From JAIOHN01 sp038258185 (GTDB lineage Bacteria > Chloroflexota > Anaerolineae > Aggregatilineales > Phototrophicaceae): DNA of 16,826 nucleotides. Both the position numbers and the translations under genes were made by a program. Shown piece after piece: positions 6,711 to 13,458 of this stretch. The number at the start of each line of letters is the position of its first letter. Within the stretch, counting starts at the first letter, position 1. The stretch covers positions 1 to 16,826 of the forward strand of contig JBBSQD010000133.1 of assembly GCA_038258185.1 (NCBI GenBank). The letters run 5' to 3'. A model generated the notes under the pieces. It was not told the origin of the DNA and did not search any database. It saw nothing but the letters and a program-made list of their open reading frames with translations.

Positions 6711-7202
6711 ATGCGTCTGGGTGTTATAGGCCATGTCTGGCTGCTGTTGATGCTGCTATTGGCGGGTTGTACCCTGCCGAAAATGGCAGTTGAACCCACG
6801 CTGACCCCCGTGCCGATGTGGCAAGATGCCAGCCCGGTGATGGCCGGGATTTGCTTTGAAGCGGCTTTCGATGCTGCCGGACAGGTGTTTGTGCTGCGCG
6901 ATTCCCCGGCCTTAAGCGACCTTTATGATCTGGCGGACAACAGCGAATTGTGTCGTCAGCCGGTGGCGCGGGAAACGTTTGATTTTAGGGATGGTCGCGT
7001 GCTGGTTGGTTTATGGAGTCAGGGCAATGGCTGTACCGCTGAGCATGAAGTAATAGACATGGAACGCTATACTGCGCAGCGCATAATAAGTCTGCGGCTG
7101 CGGTTTACCACCGGGGGCACGTGCCCCTATGAACTGGTGCGTCCCTTCTGGATTGCCCTGCCGGATGCTGCGGATTATGAAATCCATATTGTGATGGAAT
7201 AG
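6711..7202 (+). CDS. Small lipoprotein of unknown function
   Basis: The protein has 163 residues with a clear lipoprotein signal: a short basic start, a hydrophobic stretch (residues 5-17) and the lipobox LLAGC with the acylated Cys at 20. I chose the ATG at 6711 over the one at 6696 because AGGAG lies 5 bases before it and the signal peptide is then of normal length. The mature part has four further cysteines (48, 81, 108, 138), which could form two disulphides outside the membrane, and a Pro/Thr-rich linker after the lipid anchor. I recognise no domain. The gene converges on the HD-domain gene with a 9-base gap. Confidence 0.72.
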   Translation: MRLGVIGHVWLLLMLLLAGCTLPKMAVEPTLTPVPMWQDASPVMAGICFEAAFDAAGQVFVLRDSPALSDLYDLADNSELCRQPVARETFDFRDGRVLVGLWSQGNGCTAEHEVIDMERYTAQRIISLRLRFTTGGTCPYELVRPFWIALPDAADYEIHIVME

Positions 7203-7211
7203 ATGCGGTGT

Positions 7212-7736
7212 TCAGTTGGCATCGTCGGCCAATTTGAGTCGTTCTAATAACGGCAGATTTGGATGGTCTGCCCAGGTTTGCAGCGAGTCGGCATGATGGC
7301 GGATGAGCCACACAGCGCGTTCACTGATCCCCAGCGGTTGCAGCATGTCCGCACTCCAGCGGGGGTGCTGGCTGCTGACGACAAACGGACGCTGCCAGAA
7401 TCGACGTGGATTACCCCGGCTCCAGCGGTCAAACAGCGGACGATAAAACGCGCGTACCAGCACCACCAGTGTTTTATCCCACACCGGGAAGGGATAACGC
7501 GATTTGCCGAGATCGTGCAGCAAAGCCGCGATAGCCAGATCATCCGGCGTGGTGTTGTCCTGAGCTAAGACGCCGCGCAGTACATTTAAACTGTGGAGTT
7601 GTTCGCTGCGACGCATCTGCTGGAAGTAGTTCAGCAGTTCAGGGGAGAGGTAGTGCGCGGCCAGATCAAAATCGACCGGCTGCGTAAAAGCAAACAGGGC
7701 GCGAACGCCCTGTTGAATGCGTTGACCAGCCGACAT
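7212..7736 (-). CDS. HD-domain metal-dependent phosphohydrolase
   Basis: The 174-residue protein has the HD superfamily pattern: His48 (LHSLNV), the HD pair at 74-75 in ALLHDLGK, His124 (QHP), the HH pair at 147-148 (IRHHAD) and an acidic end segment, LADD (169-172). Family members hydrolyse phosphates of nucleotides or nucleotide second messengers; the small single-domain form gives no clear substrate. Its ATG overlaps the TGA of the upstream site-2 protease gene by one base (TGATG), a strong sign of translational coupling. It is the distal gene of a two-gene minus-strand operon. Confidence 0.85.
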   Translation of the reverse strand: MSAGQRIQQGVRALFAFTQPVDFDLAAHYLSPELLNYFQQMRRSEQLHSLNVLRGVLAQDNTTPDDLAIAALLHDLGKSRYPFPVWDKTLVVLVRAFYRPLFDRWSRGNPRRFWQRPFVVSSQHPRWSADMLQPLGISERAVWLIRHHADSLQTWADHPNLPLLERLKLADDAN

Positions 7737-8386
7737 CAGAAGCCCATTAAAGTCGATGTGATAATGCTTACCGGCTCACTGATTAAGCGTCCCAGAATAT
7801 TGAACTGACCGCCGAGGAAACTGAGCAGGATCAGGCCGAAGAAAGCGTACTGGCTGTACTGTTTCCACTGCGGGCTGCCCCAGGTACGGGCGAGATCCGG
7901 CGGGAGGAGCGACAGCACGATGTACCAGCCATCCAGCGGGAAAAACGGCAGCAGATTGAACACGAACAGCAGCACGTTGAAAAAGACCAGGATGTAGAAA
8001 AAGTTCAACGCGGCAAAAAGCTGATTCGAGATGATCATGGGTTGCAGAATGCGGAAAACAATGCCGAACACAATTGCCAGCAGCAGGTTGGACAGCGGGC
8101 CAGCGGCCACGGCTGCCAGATACCCCCAGCGTGGGTTGCGCATGCGGTAGGGTGAAATCGGCGCCTGACCGAGAATGCCAAACCCGACGAGGATAAACAT
8201 CATAAAACCAAACCAGTTGATGTGGACACGCGGGTCTAGGGTTAAGCGGCCTTGCTGGGCGGGAACCGGATCACCCATCAGGAAGCCGACGTAGTTATGG
8301 GCAAATTCATGGATGGTCATGCCAATTAAAGCGGCGAGGACAATCGAAATGATGCCTTCAAGCGTAGGATTGCCGAACAGAAGCAA
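7736..8386 (-). CDS. Site-2 protease family (M50) membrane protein
   Basis: The 216-residue protein has several membrane helices and the complete M50 signature: HEFAH at 26-30 in the first helix (zinc ligands and catalytic Glu), GPLSN at 96-100 and NLLPFFPLDG at 144-153, whose Asp is the third zinc ligand. It belongs to the short forms without a PDZ domain, common in bacteria and archaea and mostly of unknown substrate. The start is TTG at 8384-8386, supported by GGAG 7 bases upstream and by the position of the HEFAH helix; no ATG lies nearby in frame. It is the first gene of the operon with the HD hydrolase and has a good promoter just upstream. Confidence 0.88.
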   Translation of the reverse strand: MLLFGNPTLEGIISIVLAALIGMTIHEFAHNYVGFLMGDPVPAQQGRLTLDPRVHINWFGFMMFILVGFGILGQAPISPYRMRNPRWGYLAAVAAGPLSNLLLAIVFGIVFRILQPMIISNQLFAALNFFYILVFFNVLLFVFNLLPFFPLDGWYIVLSLLPPDLARTWGSPQWKQYSQYAFFGLILLSFLGGQFNILGRLISEPVSIITSTLMGF

Positions 8387-8393
8387 CGTGAAA

Positions 8394-8397
8394 CTCC
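8394..8397 (-). promoter_or_regulatory. Ribosome binding site supporting a TTG start
   Basis: GGAG on the minus strand is 7 bases before the TTG start of the site-2 protease gene and is the main reason for accepting a non-ATG start. Confidence 0.6.
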
Positions 8398-8423
8398 GTT
8401 CTGATAGTTTTTGTCAAATATGG

Positions 8424-8451
8424 ATTGTAGTATAGCACAGCCGTGCATCAA
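8424..8451 (-). promoter_or_regulatory. Promoter of the site-2 protease/HD operon
   Basis: On the minus strand, TTGATG (8446-8451) is followed after 16 bases by TACAAT (8424-8429), close to the housekeeping sigma consensus. Transcription would start about 30 bases before the TTG start codon. An overlapping TATACT lies in the spacer. Confidence 0.45.
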
Positions 8452-8490
8452 CCCGGCATACAATAATTGTGAGTGCTGGATGAATGCGCC

Positions 8491-8513
8491 GGGAAAATAT
8501 CCGGGATTTTCCC
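8491..8513. repeat. Stem-loop GGGAAAA/TTTTCCC
   Basis: A perfect 7-base inverted repeat with a 9-base loop. It stands at the left edge of the repeat-rich gap and may be part of the adjoining element at 8514-8571. Confidence 0.45.
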
Positions 8514-8571
8514 CCTCAACCCCAGCCCTTCTCTCCCGTAGGGACGCTGTGCAGCCACCAGTGGAGAAGGG
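8514..8571. repeat. Degenerate C-rich intergenic repeat with inverted ends
   Basis: CCCTTCTC at 8526-8533 pairs with GAGAAGGG at 8564-8571. The left flank (CCTCAACCCCAG) resembles the left arm of the intact element at 11879-11948 (CCTCACCCCCTAA), but the outer right arm is missing here. It looks like a decayed copy of the same kind of repeat. Confidence 0.5.
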
Positions 8572-8604
8572 AGAAGTCAAAACTATTTAGAGACCATATG
8601 GAAA

Positions 8605-8706
8605 GGGGTGTTTCTGGCGGACGAGGCGGGCCTCGTCCCTACAAAATCAATGGTTTTACGGTAGGGATACGGCATGCCGTGTCCGCTTTTGCTTTGATAA
8701 CACCCC
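8605..8706. repeat. Nested palindromic repeat element, MITE/REP-like
   Basis: The ends GGGGTGTT (8605-8612) and AACACCCC (8699-8706) are perfect inverted repeats. Inside are two inverted 26-base arms, 8617-8642 and 8661-8686, around an 18-base loop that itself can pair (AAAA/TTTT). Each arm is also a hairpin: GGACGAGGC-GG-GCCTCGTCC in the first and GGATACGGC-AT-GCCGTGTCC in the second. Where the arms differ, most differences keep the pairing. There is no coding frame of note and no transposase nearby, so a short non-autonomous or structural repeat is the best description. Together with its neighbours it accounts for most of the gene-free stretch 8387-8725. Confidence 0.6.
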
Positions 8707-8725
8707 TGCCCCATAGAGCGCGTGT

Positions 8726-9133
8726 TTATTCCGCGCGAACGACATAGGTGTTGGCGATTTTATCGTGCCAGCCCTGATGGTCAGCGTCGAACAGCGCCCA
8801 CAGCCAGCCGATCATAAAGACCGCACTGTTGATGTAATAGCCGATGTAGCGCAGGATCGCGTCGGAATCGCTGAGGGGGGAGCCATCGGTTTTGATGACG
8901 CGGATGTGCATCACGCGTTTGCCGAGTGTCTGCCCATCCTGCCGCGTCCAGAAGTACCAGTAATAAGCCAGCCCCACCAGCAGACTGATGCCGCCACCGC
9001 CCCAGCGGGCAGAGCTGAATAACAGGCTGCCAATGATGCCCAGGATAATGCCATCAATGACGATGGCGATAAAACGCGTGCCGGTATCGGCCAGTTCGTA
9101 AGCGGCTTTGCGCTTGGGTTTCGTGTCTTGCAT
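8726..9133 (-). CDS. RDD family membrane protein
   Basis: The 135-residue protein matches RDD proteins: an Arg/Asp-containing first helix region (TGTRFIAIVIDGIILGIIGSLLF, residues 17-39, with R20 and D27), a second helix at about 48-63, the conserved GQTLGKRVMHIRVI segment (67-80) and a third helix at about 97-115, ending in GWHDKIANTYVV. RDD proteins are small integral membrane proteins; some have been linked to ion antiport, but the function is generally unknown. I chose the ATG at 9133, with GGAGG 11 bases upstream; the longer frame begins with a GTG at 9151 that has no ribosome site. It is downstream of the pentapeptide gene and may be co-transcribed with it. Confidence 0.87.
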   Translation of the reverse strand: MQDTKPKRKAAYELADTGTRFIAIVIDGIILGIIGSLLFSSARWGGGGISLLVGLAYYWYFWTRQDGQTLGKRVMHIRVIKTDGSPLSDSDAILRYIGYYINSAVFMIGWLWALFDADHQGWHDKIANTYVVRAE

Positions 9134-9217
9134 GATCTGAAATGCCTCCACATGGGTGTTTATACAATCTATCTTCTATTACGCATAAGTCGCGCAGAGG
9201 TTGCGCTCCACCCCGCA

Positions 9218-10030
9218 TTATTGAGGGTCAGTTTTGCTCCTATGCGCGGGAGATAATAGATTAGATGATCGCCAGAAGTTGGGATGATTGGGGTCGGTGA
9301 AACGGTTCATATCAGTTTGAGGTGTCCAATACGTAGCATCGGGAAGGGTAGTGTTTTCATCGAAATTAGTATTTTTAATATTGGTATATGACAAGTCAGC
9401 GCCTTTCAAATCAGCATGTCCCAAATACGAGGCTTGTAAATTGGCACAGAGCAATTTAGCATATTGGAGCTTGGCATGACCTAAGTCTGCACCTTCCAAG
9501 TCGGTATGAGTCAAATCTGCGTGTTGTAGGTTGGCTTGCCACAGCATGGCGTATTGCATATTGGCATCAAATAAATATGCGTTTTGTAGTTTTCCCTGAA
9601 ATAAATTTGCATTTTGTAAGTTTGAAGTGTGTAAATGCGCTCCCGCTAGATTAGCCTGACTCAAGTCTGCACCTCTTAACAATCCATCTTCTTCGATTAG
9701 CCATTTTCGTTTCGCAATCTCATTTACAGCGCGTAACGCCGCTTCATTCGATTGACTTCCTGCATCGCGAATCAACTGGGCTTTGAGATCGTTTTCGCGT
9801 CGCGAATCTTCCCGGCGTTCCGCCAGCGCATTGAGGATAAACACGGTCACGCCGATGCTGAGGATTTCAGTGTAGATATTAACGCTGTAGCCGGGGTCAG
9901 CACCAAACAGCGCCGCTCCCAACAAAATCCCCAGCGCGACCAATGCCGCACCACCGAGGATCTGATAGAAAAAATGCTGGTCATGATGCAGCGTGCGAAT
10001 TTCTGTCCAGCGGTCAGTGGTCGATTCCAT
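9218..10030 (-). CDS. Membrane-anchored pentapeptide-repeat protein
   Basis: The 270-residue protein has two predicted membrane helices (about 22-42 and 52-69), then a charged, probably coiled-coil segment (70-112, beginning ERREDSRREND), then about 20 pentapeptide repeats of the A(D/N)LxX type (about 118-225; for example GADLSQANLAG) that should fold as a right-handed beta helix. A polar, proline-rich tail follows. The architecture (membrane hairpin, stalk, beta helix) is seen in many cyanobacteria and Chloroflexota proteins, with no assigned reaction. The repeat DNA looks lower in G+C than its surroundings and contains many short direct repeats, so its length may vary between strains. Confidence 0.88.
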   Translation of the reverse strand: MESTTDRWTEIRTLHHDQHFFYQILGGAALVALGILLGAALFGADPGYSVNIYTEILSIGVTVFILNALAERREDSRRENDLKAQLIRDAGSQSNEAALRAVNEIAKRKWLIEEDGLLRGADLSQANLAGAHLHTSNLQNANLFQGKLQNAYLFDANMQYAMLWQANLQHADLTHTDLEGADLGHAKLQYAKLLCANLQASYLGHADLKGADLSYTNIKNTNFDENTTLPDATYWTPQTDMNRFTDPNHPNFWRSSNLLSPAHRSKTDPQ

Positions 10031-10065
10031 GTGGCCTGCGCTCCCTGTGCGTGTGCAATAGCCTC

Positions 10066-10071
10066 ATTATA
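10066..10071 (-). promoter_or_regulatory. -10 box of the pentapeptide-repeat gene
   Basis: A perfect TATAAT on the minus strand would start transcription near 10059, about 28 bases before the ATG. A GGGAG lies in the leader. The -35 region is GC-rich and poor. Confidence 0.4.
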
Positions 10072-10093
10072 GGCGGCTATCGGGCGCGGTTCG

Positions 10094-10240
10094 CCCCACA
10101 ATTTGCGGGGTGTCTGTTGGGGGATGCCAAACGCCAGACGCTAAAGCATCTGGCTAAATGTAGAAAGCCGCCTAAAGGCGGCTGGAAAACAATCCCCTTC
10201 AGGGGGTTTTCTTCAATAGCCGGATGGCTTTAGCCTCCGG
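10094..10240. repeat. Cluster of stem-loops with C-TAAA-G loops, with terminator
   Basis: Five hairpins lie in this gap. Three share a TAAA tetraloop closed by C-G: 10133-10154 (GCCAGACGC/GCATCTGGC, one mismatch), 10166-10183 (AGCCGCC/GGCGGCT, perfect) and, inverted, 10220-10240 (CCGGATGGC/GCCTCCGG, one bulge). A fourth, CCCC-TTCA-GGGG at 10194-10205, is flanked by AAAAC and GTTTT and can terminate transcription in either direction. A fifth at 10094-10110 pairs CCCCGCAA with TTGTGGGG on the minus strand. The cluster follows the 3' end of the phosphotransferase gene and precedes the pentapeptide promoter. Confidence 0.6.
10166..10210 (-). terminator. Terminator of the phosphotransferase gene
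   Basis: Reading leftward from the gene stop at 10245, the CCCC/GGGG hairpin (10194-10205, with outer AAAAC/GTTTT) is followed by the perfect 7-base GC hairpin 10166-10183 and then TTTCTACATTT. The pair probably ends transcription before the pentapeptide gene. Confidence 0.5.
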
Positions 10241-10244
10241 TACG

Positions 10245-11282
10245 CTAAAGTGACTCGATCATCTGCTCGATATGCGGCAGGCGCAGGCCGGTGTGCCGGG
10301 TCAGCACGGCATACACGCGCTGAATGTGTGCGGCCTGACCACGCAGGATGGCTGCCGCTTCGGGACGCATACCCAATGATGCGGCATCACCCTCCAGCGA
10401 AACCGCGATGGTAAACAGACGGCGCAGGGCGGCAATCACATCAAAATAGGCCAGTTGCGTGGTTTGGATTCCGGTCAGCCGGTCATATTCCGCCAAAAGC
10501 CGATCATACATGGCAGCGGGTTGACCCTGGGTGCTTTCCAGCAGCAGCGTCCACGCCAGGTCATAACGATAATCGCCAATTTCCAGCCCGCTCCAATCAA
10601 TGACGACCATTTTATCCGTCGGGGTAAGCAGGAGATTGCGAGCATGATAGTCATTGTGCATGGGTGACAGTGGCGCGGGGGTGATCTCGTCCCTGTGCTG
10701 TTCCAGCCAATCGACGAGGGGCTGCGCCCATGTCTGCCCGAAGTGGTCGATAATCAGCGTCTGCGCCTGCTGAAGTTTGAGCGGTAAAAACTGATCTGGT
10801 GTTTGCGGGTGCGGCGTACCCGCCTGATGTTGGGCAAAAGGGGTGGCATCCAGACGGTGCAGATCAACAAAATGCTGGCAGAAACGGGGGATGAGTGTAG
10901 GTTGAAGCTGCGTATTCTCCCACCAGACACGGCCTAACGGCTGGCCGTCGATGCGCTCCATAATAATAAACGGGCTGCCCAGCCAGCTTAAATCTGTGCT
11001 GTGATGATAGACTTGTGGCACGGGATAACCGGCCTGCCCCAGTTGCTTTAAGGCGGCGTATTCGTGGGTGGATTTGGGCGTGGCCGTTTCGTGAAGGCCG
11101 GGATACAGCCGCAGAATGCGCTCATGGGTGCCGTCTGTATCGTACAACTGAAAGGCGAAAATCTCGGTTTCCCAGCCATCGCTGATGCGTGTCACGGCAT
11201 CAACGCGGATGGCGGGATTGTGGGTGATGTGCTGAAAATAATATTCCAGTCCGGTTTGAATGGTAGGCTCAGTGTTCGTCAT
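10245..11282 (-). CDS. Aminoglycoside/choline-kinase-like phosphotransferase (APH family)
   Basis: The 345-residue protein has the APH kinase fold. HNDYHARNLL at 209-218 is the Brenner-type catalytic loop with the catalytic Asp (D211) and metal-binding Asn; VIDWSGLEIGDYRYDLAW (227-244) carries the metal-binding Asp of the DFG-equivalent IDW. The N-lobe includes SDGWETEIFAF (35-45), a glycine-containing nucleotide loop, and the hinge FIIMERIDG (105-113). Substrates in this family range from antibiotics to choline, homoserine and sugars, and resistance cannot be inferred. The ATG at 11282 has a perfect GGAGGT 6 bases upstream (11289-11294), which falls inside the longer frame beginning at 11300, so the shorter start is chosen. 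Confidence 0.86.
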   Translation of the reverse strand: MTNTEPTIQTGLEYYFQHITHNPAIRVDAVTRISDGWETEIFAFQLYDTDGTHERILRLYPGLHETATPKSTHEYAALKQLGQAGYPVPQVYHHSTDLSWLGSPFIIMERIDGQPLGRVWWENTQLQPTLIPRFCQHFVDLHRLDATPFAQHQAGTPHPQTPDQFLPLKLQQAQTLIIDHFGQTWAQPLVDWLEQHRDEITPAPLSPMHNDYHARNLLLTPTDKMVVIDWSGLEIGDYRYDLAWTLLLESTQGQPAAMYDRLLAEYDRLTGIQTTQLAYFDVIAALRRLFTIAVSLEGDAASLGMRPEAAAILRGQAAHIQRVYAVLTRHTGLRLPHIEQMIESL

Positions 11283-11352
11283 GGGGTGACCTCCCGGCAT
11301 GTGACATAGATGTTTTGATCTATACGCAGCAGCCGGGGATTAAGTTTATTTG

Positions 11353-11389
11353 CCAGCAAAACGCCCGTTAATGGCGGGCGTTTTGCTGG
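11353..11389 (-). terminator. Strong terminator after the four-cysteine lipoprotein gene
   Basis: A perfect 15-base stem (CCAGCAAAACGCCCG at 11353-11367 with its complement at 11375-11389) surrounds a 7-base loop. The embedded AAAA and TTTT runs next to the GC core let it work as a terminator in both directions. It stands 13 bases past the stop of the lipoprotein gene and before the phosphotransferase gene. Confidence 0.8.
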
Positions 11390-11402
11390 ACGCGGACAGC
11401 CG

Positions 11403-11783
11403 CTAGTGCTGCACGTAATAATCCGGCGAGGGGCAGATCGACAGGCTGTTGTCATCGCGGGCGATACCGAAGGCATCCACCGTGTCACCGACTGCGATAT
11501 CCCCGGCATATTGCCCCTGACATTGCAGCATGCCTTCCGCCCAGATCACGTTGACGGTTTCGCCATTCACGTCCAGCACCAGCGCACAGATGCCGTCGAA
11601 GGCGCAGTCGTCAATCGTGCCGCTGACGGTTCCGCTGACCGTGACTTCACTATCAATGACGAAGGGGAGCATACTGGACGATGTCATAGGACCCTCCGTG
11701 ATGAACATATCTGTAGCCCAGGAACAAGCTGTGGTCAGCATAATCAGCAGGCTGAATGTGATGATGAATTTTAACGCTTTCAT
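11403..11783 (-). CDS. Small lipoprotein with possible OB-fold domain
   Basis: The frame opens at 11885, but only the ATG at 11783 gives a proper signal peptide: MKALKF, a hydrophobic core (6-17) and the lipobox LTTAC with Cys20. That yields 126 residues. The ribosome site is weak (GGGA about 9 bases upstream). The mature part (about 45-115) alternates short strands, from VTVSGTVSGTIDDC to VGDTVDAFGIAR, in a way that suggests a small OB-like beta barrel; this is inference. Four cysteines (60, 66, 88, 117) could form two disulphides outside the cell. The function is unknown. The 102-base extension back to 11885 is probably untranslated. Confidence 0.7.
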   Translation of the reverse strand: MKALKFIITFSLLIMLTTACSWATDMFITEGPMTSSSMLPFVIDSEVTVSGTVSGTIDDCAFDGICALVLDVNGETVNVIWAEGMLQCQGQYAGDIAVGDTVDAFGIARDDNSLSICPSPDYYVQH

Positions 11784-11878
11784 GAAACCATTCCCTTTCG
11801 AGGAGATCTTGTTGTCTGTCTGTGTAGACGCTGCTGGCTGTGGAAAGGTTCCAGAATTTTTGGGCTGTTGTTGTTTGA

Positions 11879-11948
11879 ACCTCACCCCCTAACCCCTCTC
11901 CAGCTTGGAGAGGGGAAGGAATTGCCATAGGCAAGGAAGGGGTGAGGT
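11879..11948. repeat. Three-arm palindromic intergenic repeat
   Basis: The outer arms ACCTCACCCC (11879-11888) and GGGGTGAGGT (11939-11948) are exact complements. Between them are two further perfect hairpins: CCCCTCTCC/GGAGAGGGG (11893-11901 and 11907-11915, loop AGCTT) and TTGCC/GGCAA (11922-11934, loop ATA). The predicted fold is a three-way junction. C-rich repeats of this general look occur in many bacterial intergenic regions; the function is unknown. It lies between fprA and the lipoprotein gene. Confidence 0.65.
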
Positions 11949-11967
11949 AAAGAGGCTTGTGGTTTTC

Positions 11968-13404
11968 CTAGTCCCCGGCGGGATCAGGAACGGGGGCGGT
12001 GCGACTTTGCGCCAGCGCATTGAGCATATCCTCAATGCTGGTGAATTTCACACGGCTGCGATTCAGCGCCTTGCCGTTGGCCTGTTCCAGCGTGTCCAGC
12101 ACCAGCCAGTCGGCAAATGTCACATAATCCGGCTGACGTTCGCGCAGCAGTTTGACGATAGAGTCGGGCTTTGGCTCCGTCGGATGCAGCAGCTTGTCGG
12201 CCTGCATATCCGCCAGCAGCGTGTTGACCGTTTCCACCGAGTCGGGCTTGTTGGTGCCGATAATGCCGCTAGGGCCGCGCTTGATCCAGCCCGTGACGTA
12301 ATTGCCGGTGAACGGCTCACTGCCGCCATGCTCGGTCATGACGCGCCCCTTATCGTTGGGGATAACACCCCATTTCTCATAGAAGGGTACACCGGGGAGC
12401 GCGACACCGCGATACCCCACCGAGCGGAACACCAGCCCTACGGGGATGGTTTCGTATTCGTCGGTTTCACGGGGGCGAATGTCGCCATTGTCGGCGCGAT
12501 AGAGTTCGTTTTTGACGATTTTGATCGCCTCGACCTGCTCATCACCGATAATCTCGACAGGCGAAACCAGGAAACGCATGATGATTTTGCGCGGCTTGTT
12601 GCTGTCACTTTGCTGCGCATAACCATTGAGAATATCGACATTGCGGACAGCGGTTTTATCCGTGCCGGAGTCGATAAACGCCTGACTGTACTGGTCAAGC
12701 AGCATTTCTTCAGGCGTGACGATGACCTGTGCGTCGGTCAGTTGGCCCAGTTCCTTGATTTCGGGATTGGTGAAGGCCGACTGCGCGGGGCCACGTCGCC
12801 CCAGCACATAGATATTTTTGACGTTGCTGTGCTTCAATTCATCCAGTGCATACTCAGCCATATCGGTAGGGTAGAGTTCATCATAAGTCTCGGAGAGGAT
12901 GCGGATGACATCCATGGCCACATTACCCAGACCGATGACCGCGACATTCTCCTGCGTCAGATCAAAATTCAGGTGACTGTAATCCGGATGACCGTTGTAC
13001 CAGGCGACAAATTCCGTCGCGGCATGACTACCGGGCAGGTCTTCACCGGGGATATTCAGGGGTTTGTCGGTTTGTGCGCCGACAGCGTAGATAATGGCAT
13101 GATAATGTGCTTCCAGATCTGCCAGTGTGATGTGTTTGCCAAATTCGACATTGCCGAAGAAACGGAAATTCGGCTGGCTGGCGATGCGTTCATAAACGCG
13201 TGTGACGGATTTGATCTTATCATGGTCAGGAGCGACTCCACCTCGCACCAGCCCGAAGGGCGTAGGCAGGCGGTCAAACATGTCGATTGTTACAACCAGA
13301 CCATTTTGTTTTTGAAGGTGTTCGGCAGCGTAGAAGCCAGCGGGACCGGAACCAATGATAGCGACCCGCAGCGGATGATCGATGGTGCCCAGTTGCGATG
13401 CCAT
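11968..13404 (-). CDS. fprA: Ferredoxin-NADP+ reductase, FprA/adrenodoxin-reductase type
   Basis: The 478-residue flavoprotein is full length for the FprA/adrenodoxin reductase family, which passes electrons between NADPH and ferredoxin. In order: FAD-binding GSGPAG at 18-23, PTPFGLVRGGVAPDH at 47-61 (a family hallmark), the second dinucleotide motif GLGNVAMD at 158-165 and GRRGPAQSAFTNPE at 202-215, with arginines expected to read the NADP+ 2'-phosphate. GWIKRGPSGIIGTNK near 370 is the conserved C-terminal FAD segment. The protein should be cytosolic. No ferredoxin or P450 gene is adjacent. The ATG at 13404 has only a weak GAGAG upstream. A dyad overlaps the likely promoter. A 509-codon open frame on the other strand is a shadow. 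Confidence 0.92.
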   Translation of the reverse strand: MASQLGTIDHPLRVAIIGSGPAGFYAAEHLQKQNGLVVTIDMFDRLPTPFGLVRGGVAPDHDKIKSVTRVYERIASQPNFRFFGNVEFGKHITLADLEAHYHAIIYAVGAQTDKPLNIPGEDLPGSHAATEFVAWYNGHPDYSHLNFDLTQENVAVIGLGNVAMDVIRILSETYDELYPTDMAEYALDELKHSNVKNIYVLGRRGPAQSAFTNPEIKELGQLTDAQVIVTPEEMLLDQYSQAFIDSGTDKTAVRNVDILNGYAQQSDSNKPRKIIMRFLVSPVEIIGDEQVEAIKIVKNELYRADNGDIRPRETDEYETIPVGLVFRSVGYRGVALPGVPFYEKWGVIPNDKGRVMTEHGGSEPFTGNYVTGWIKRGPSGIIGTNKPDSVETVNTLLADMQADKLLHPTEPKPDSIVKLLRERQPDYVTFADWLVLDTLEQANGKALNRSRVKFTSIEDMLNALAQSRTAPVPDPAGD

Positions 13405-13458
13405 ATGATTTGTTTTTTTCTCTCACTCATTTGACGATACGTGCTGTATTTCACAAGC

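Noticed and set aside
8605..8706. CRISPR array or attachment site
   Set aside because: There are only two inverted, diverged arms, no regularly spaced direct repeats and spacers, and no cas or integrase gene nearby.
10081..10110. tRNA-like GGTTCGCCCC motif
   Set aside because: It resembles a T-loop, but no acceptor stem, anticodon stem or CCA end can be built around it.
10245..11282. Antibiotic resistance gene
   Set aside because: The APH fold is shared by many kinases with other substrates, and no resistance-specific feature or mobile context is visible.
11905..13434. A 509-codon open frame on the plus strand opposite fprA
   Set aside because: It mirrors the whole fprA gene, has no recognisable domain and no clear ribosome site, and the minus-strand product matches a well-known family along its full length. 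Long antisense frames are common opposite such genes.
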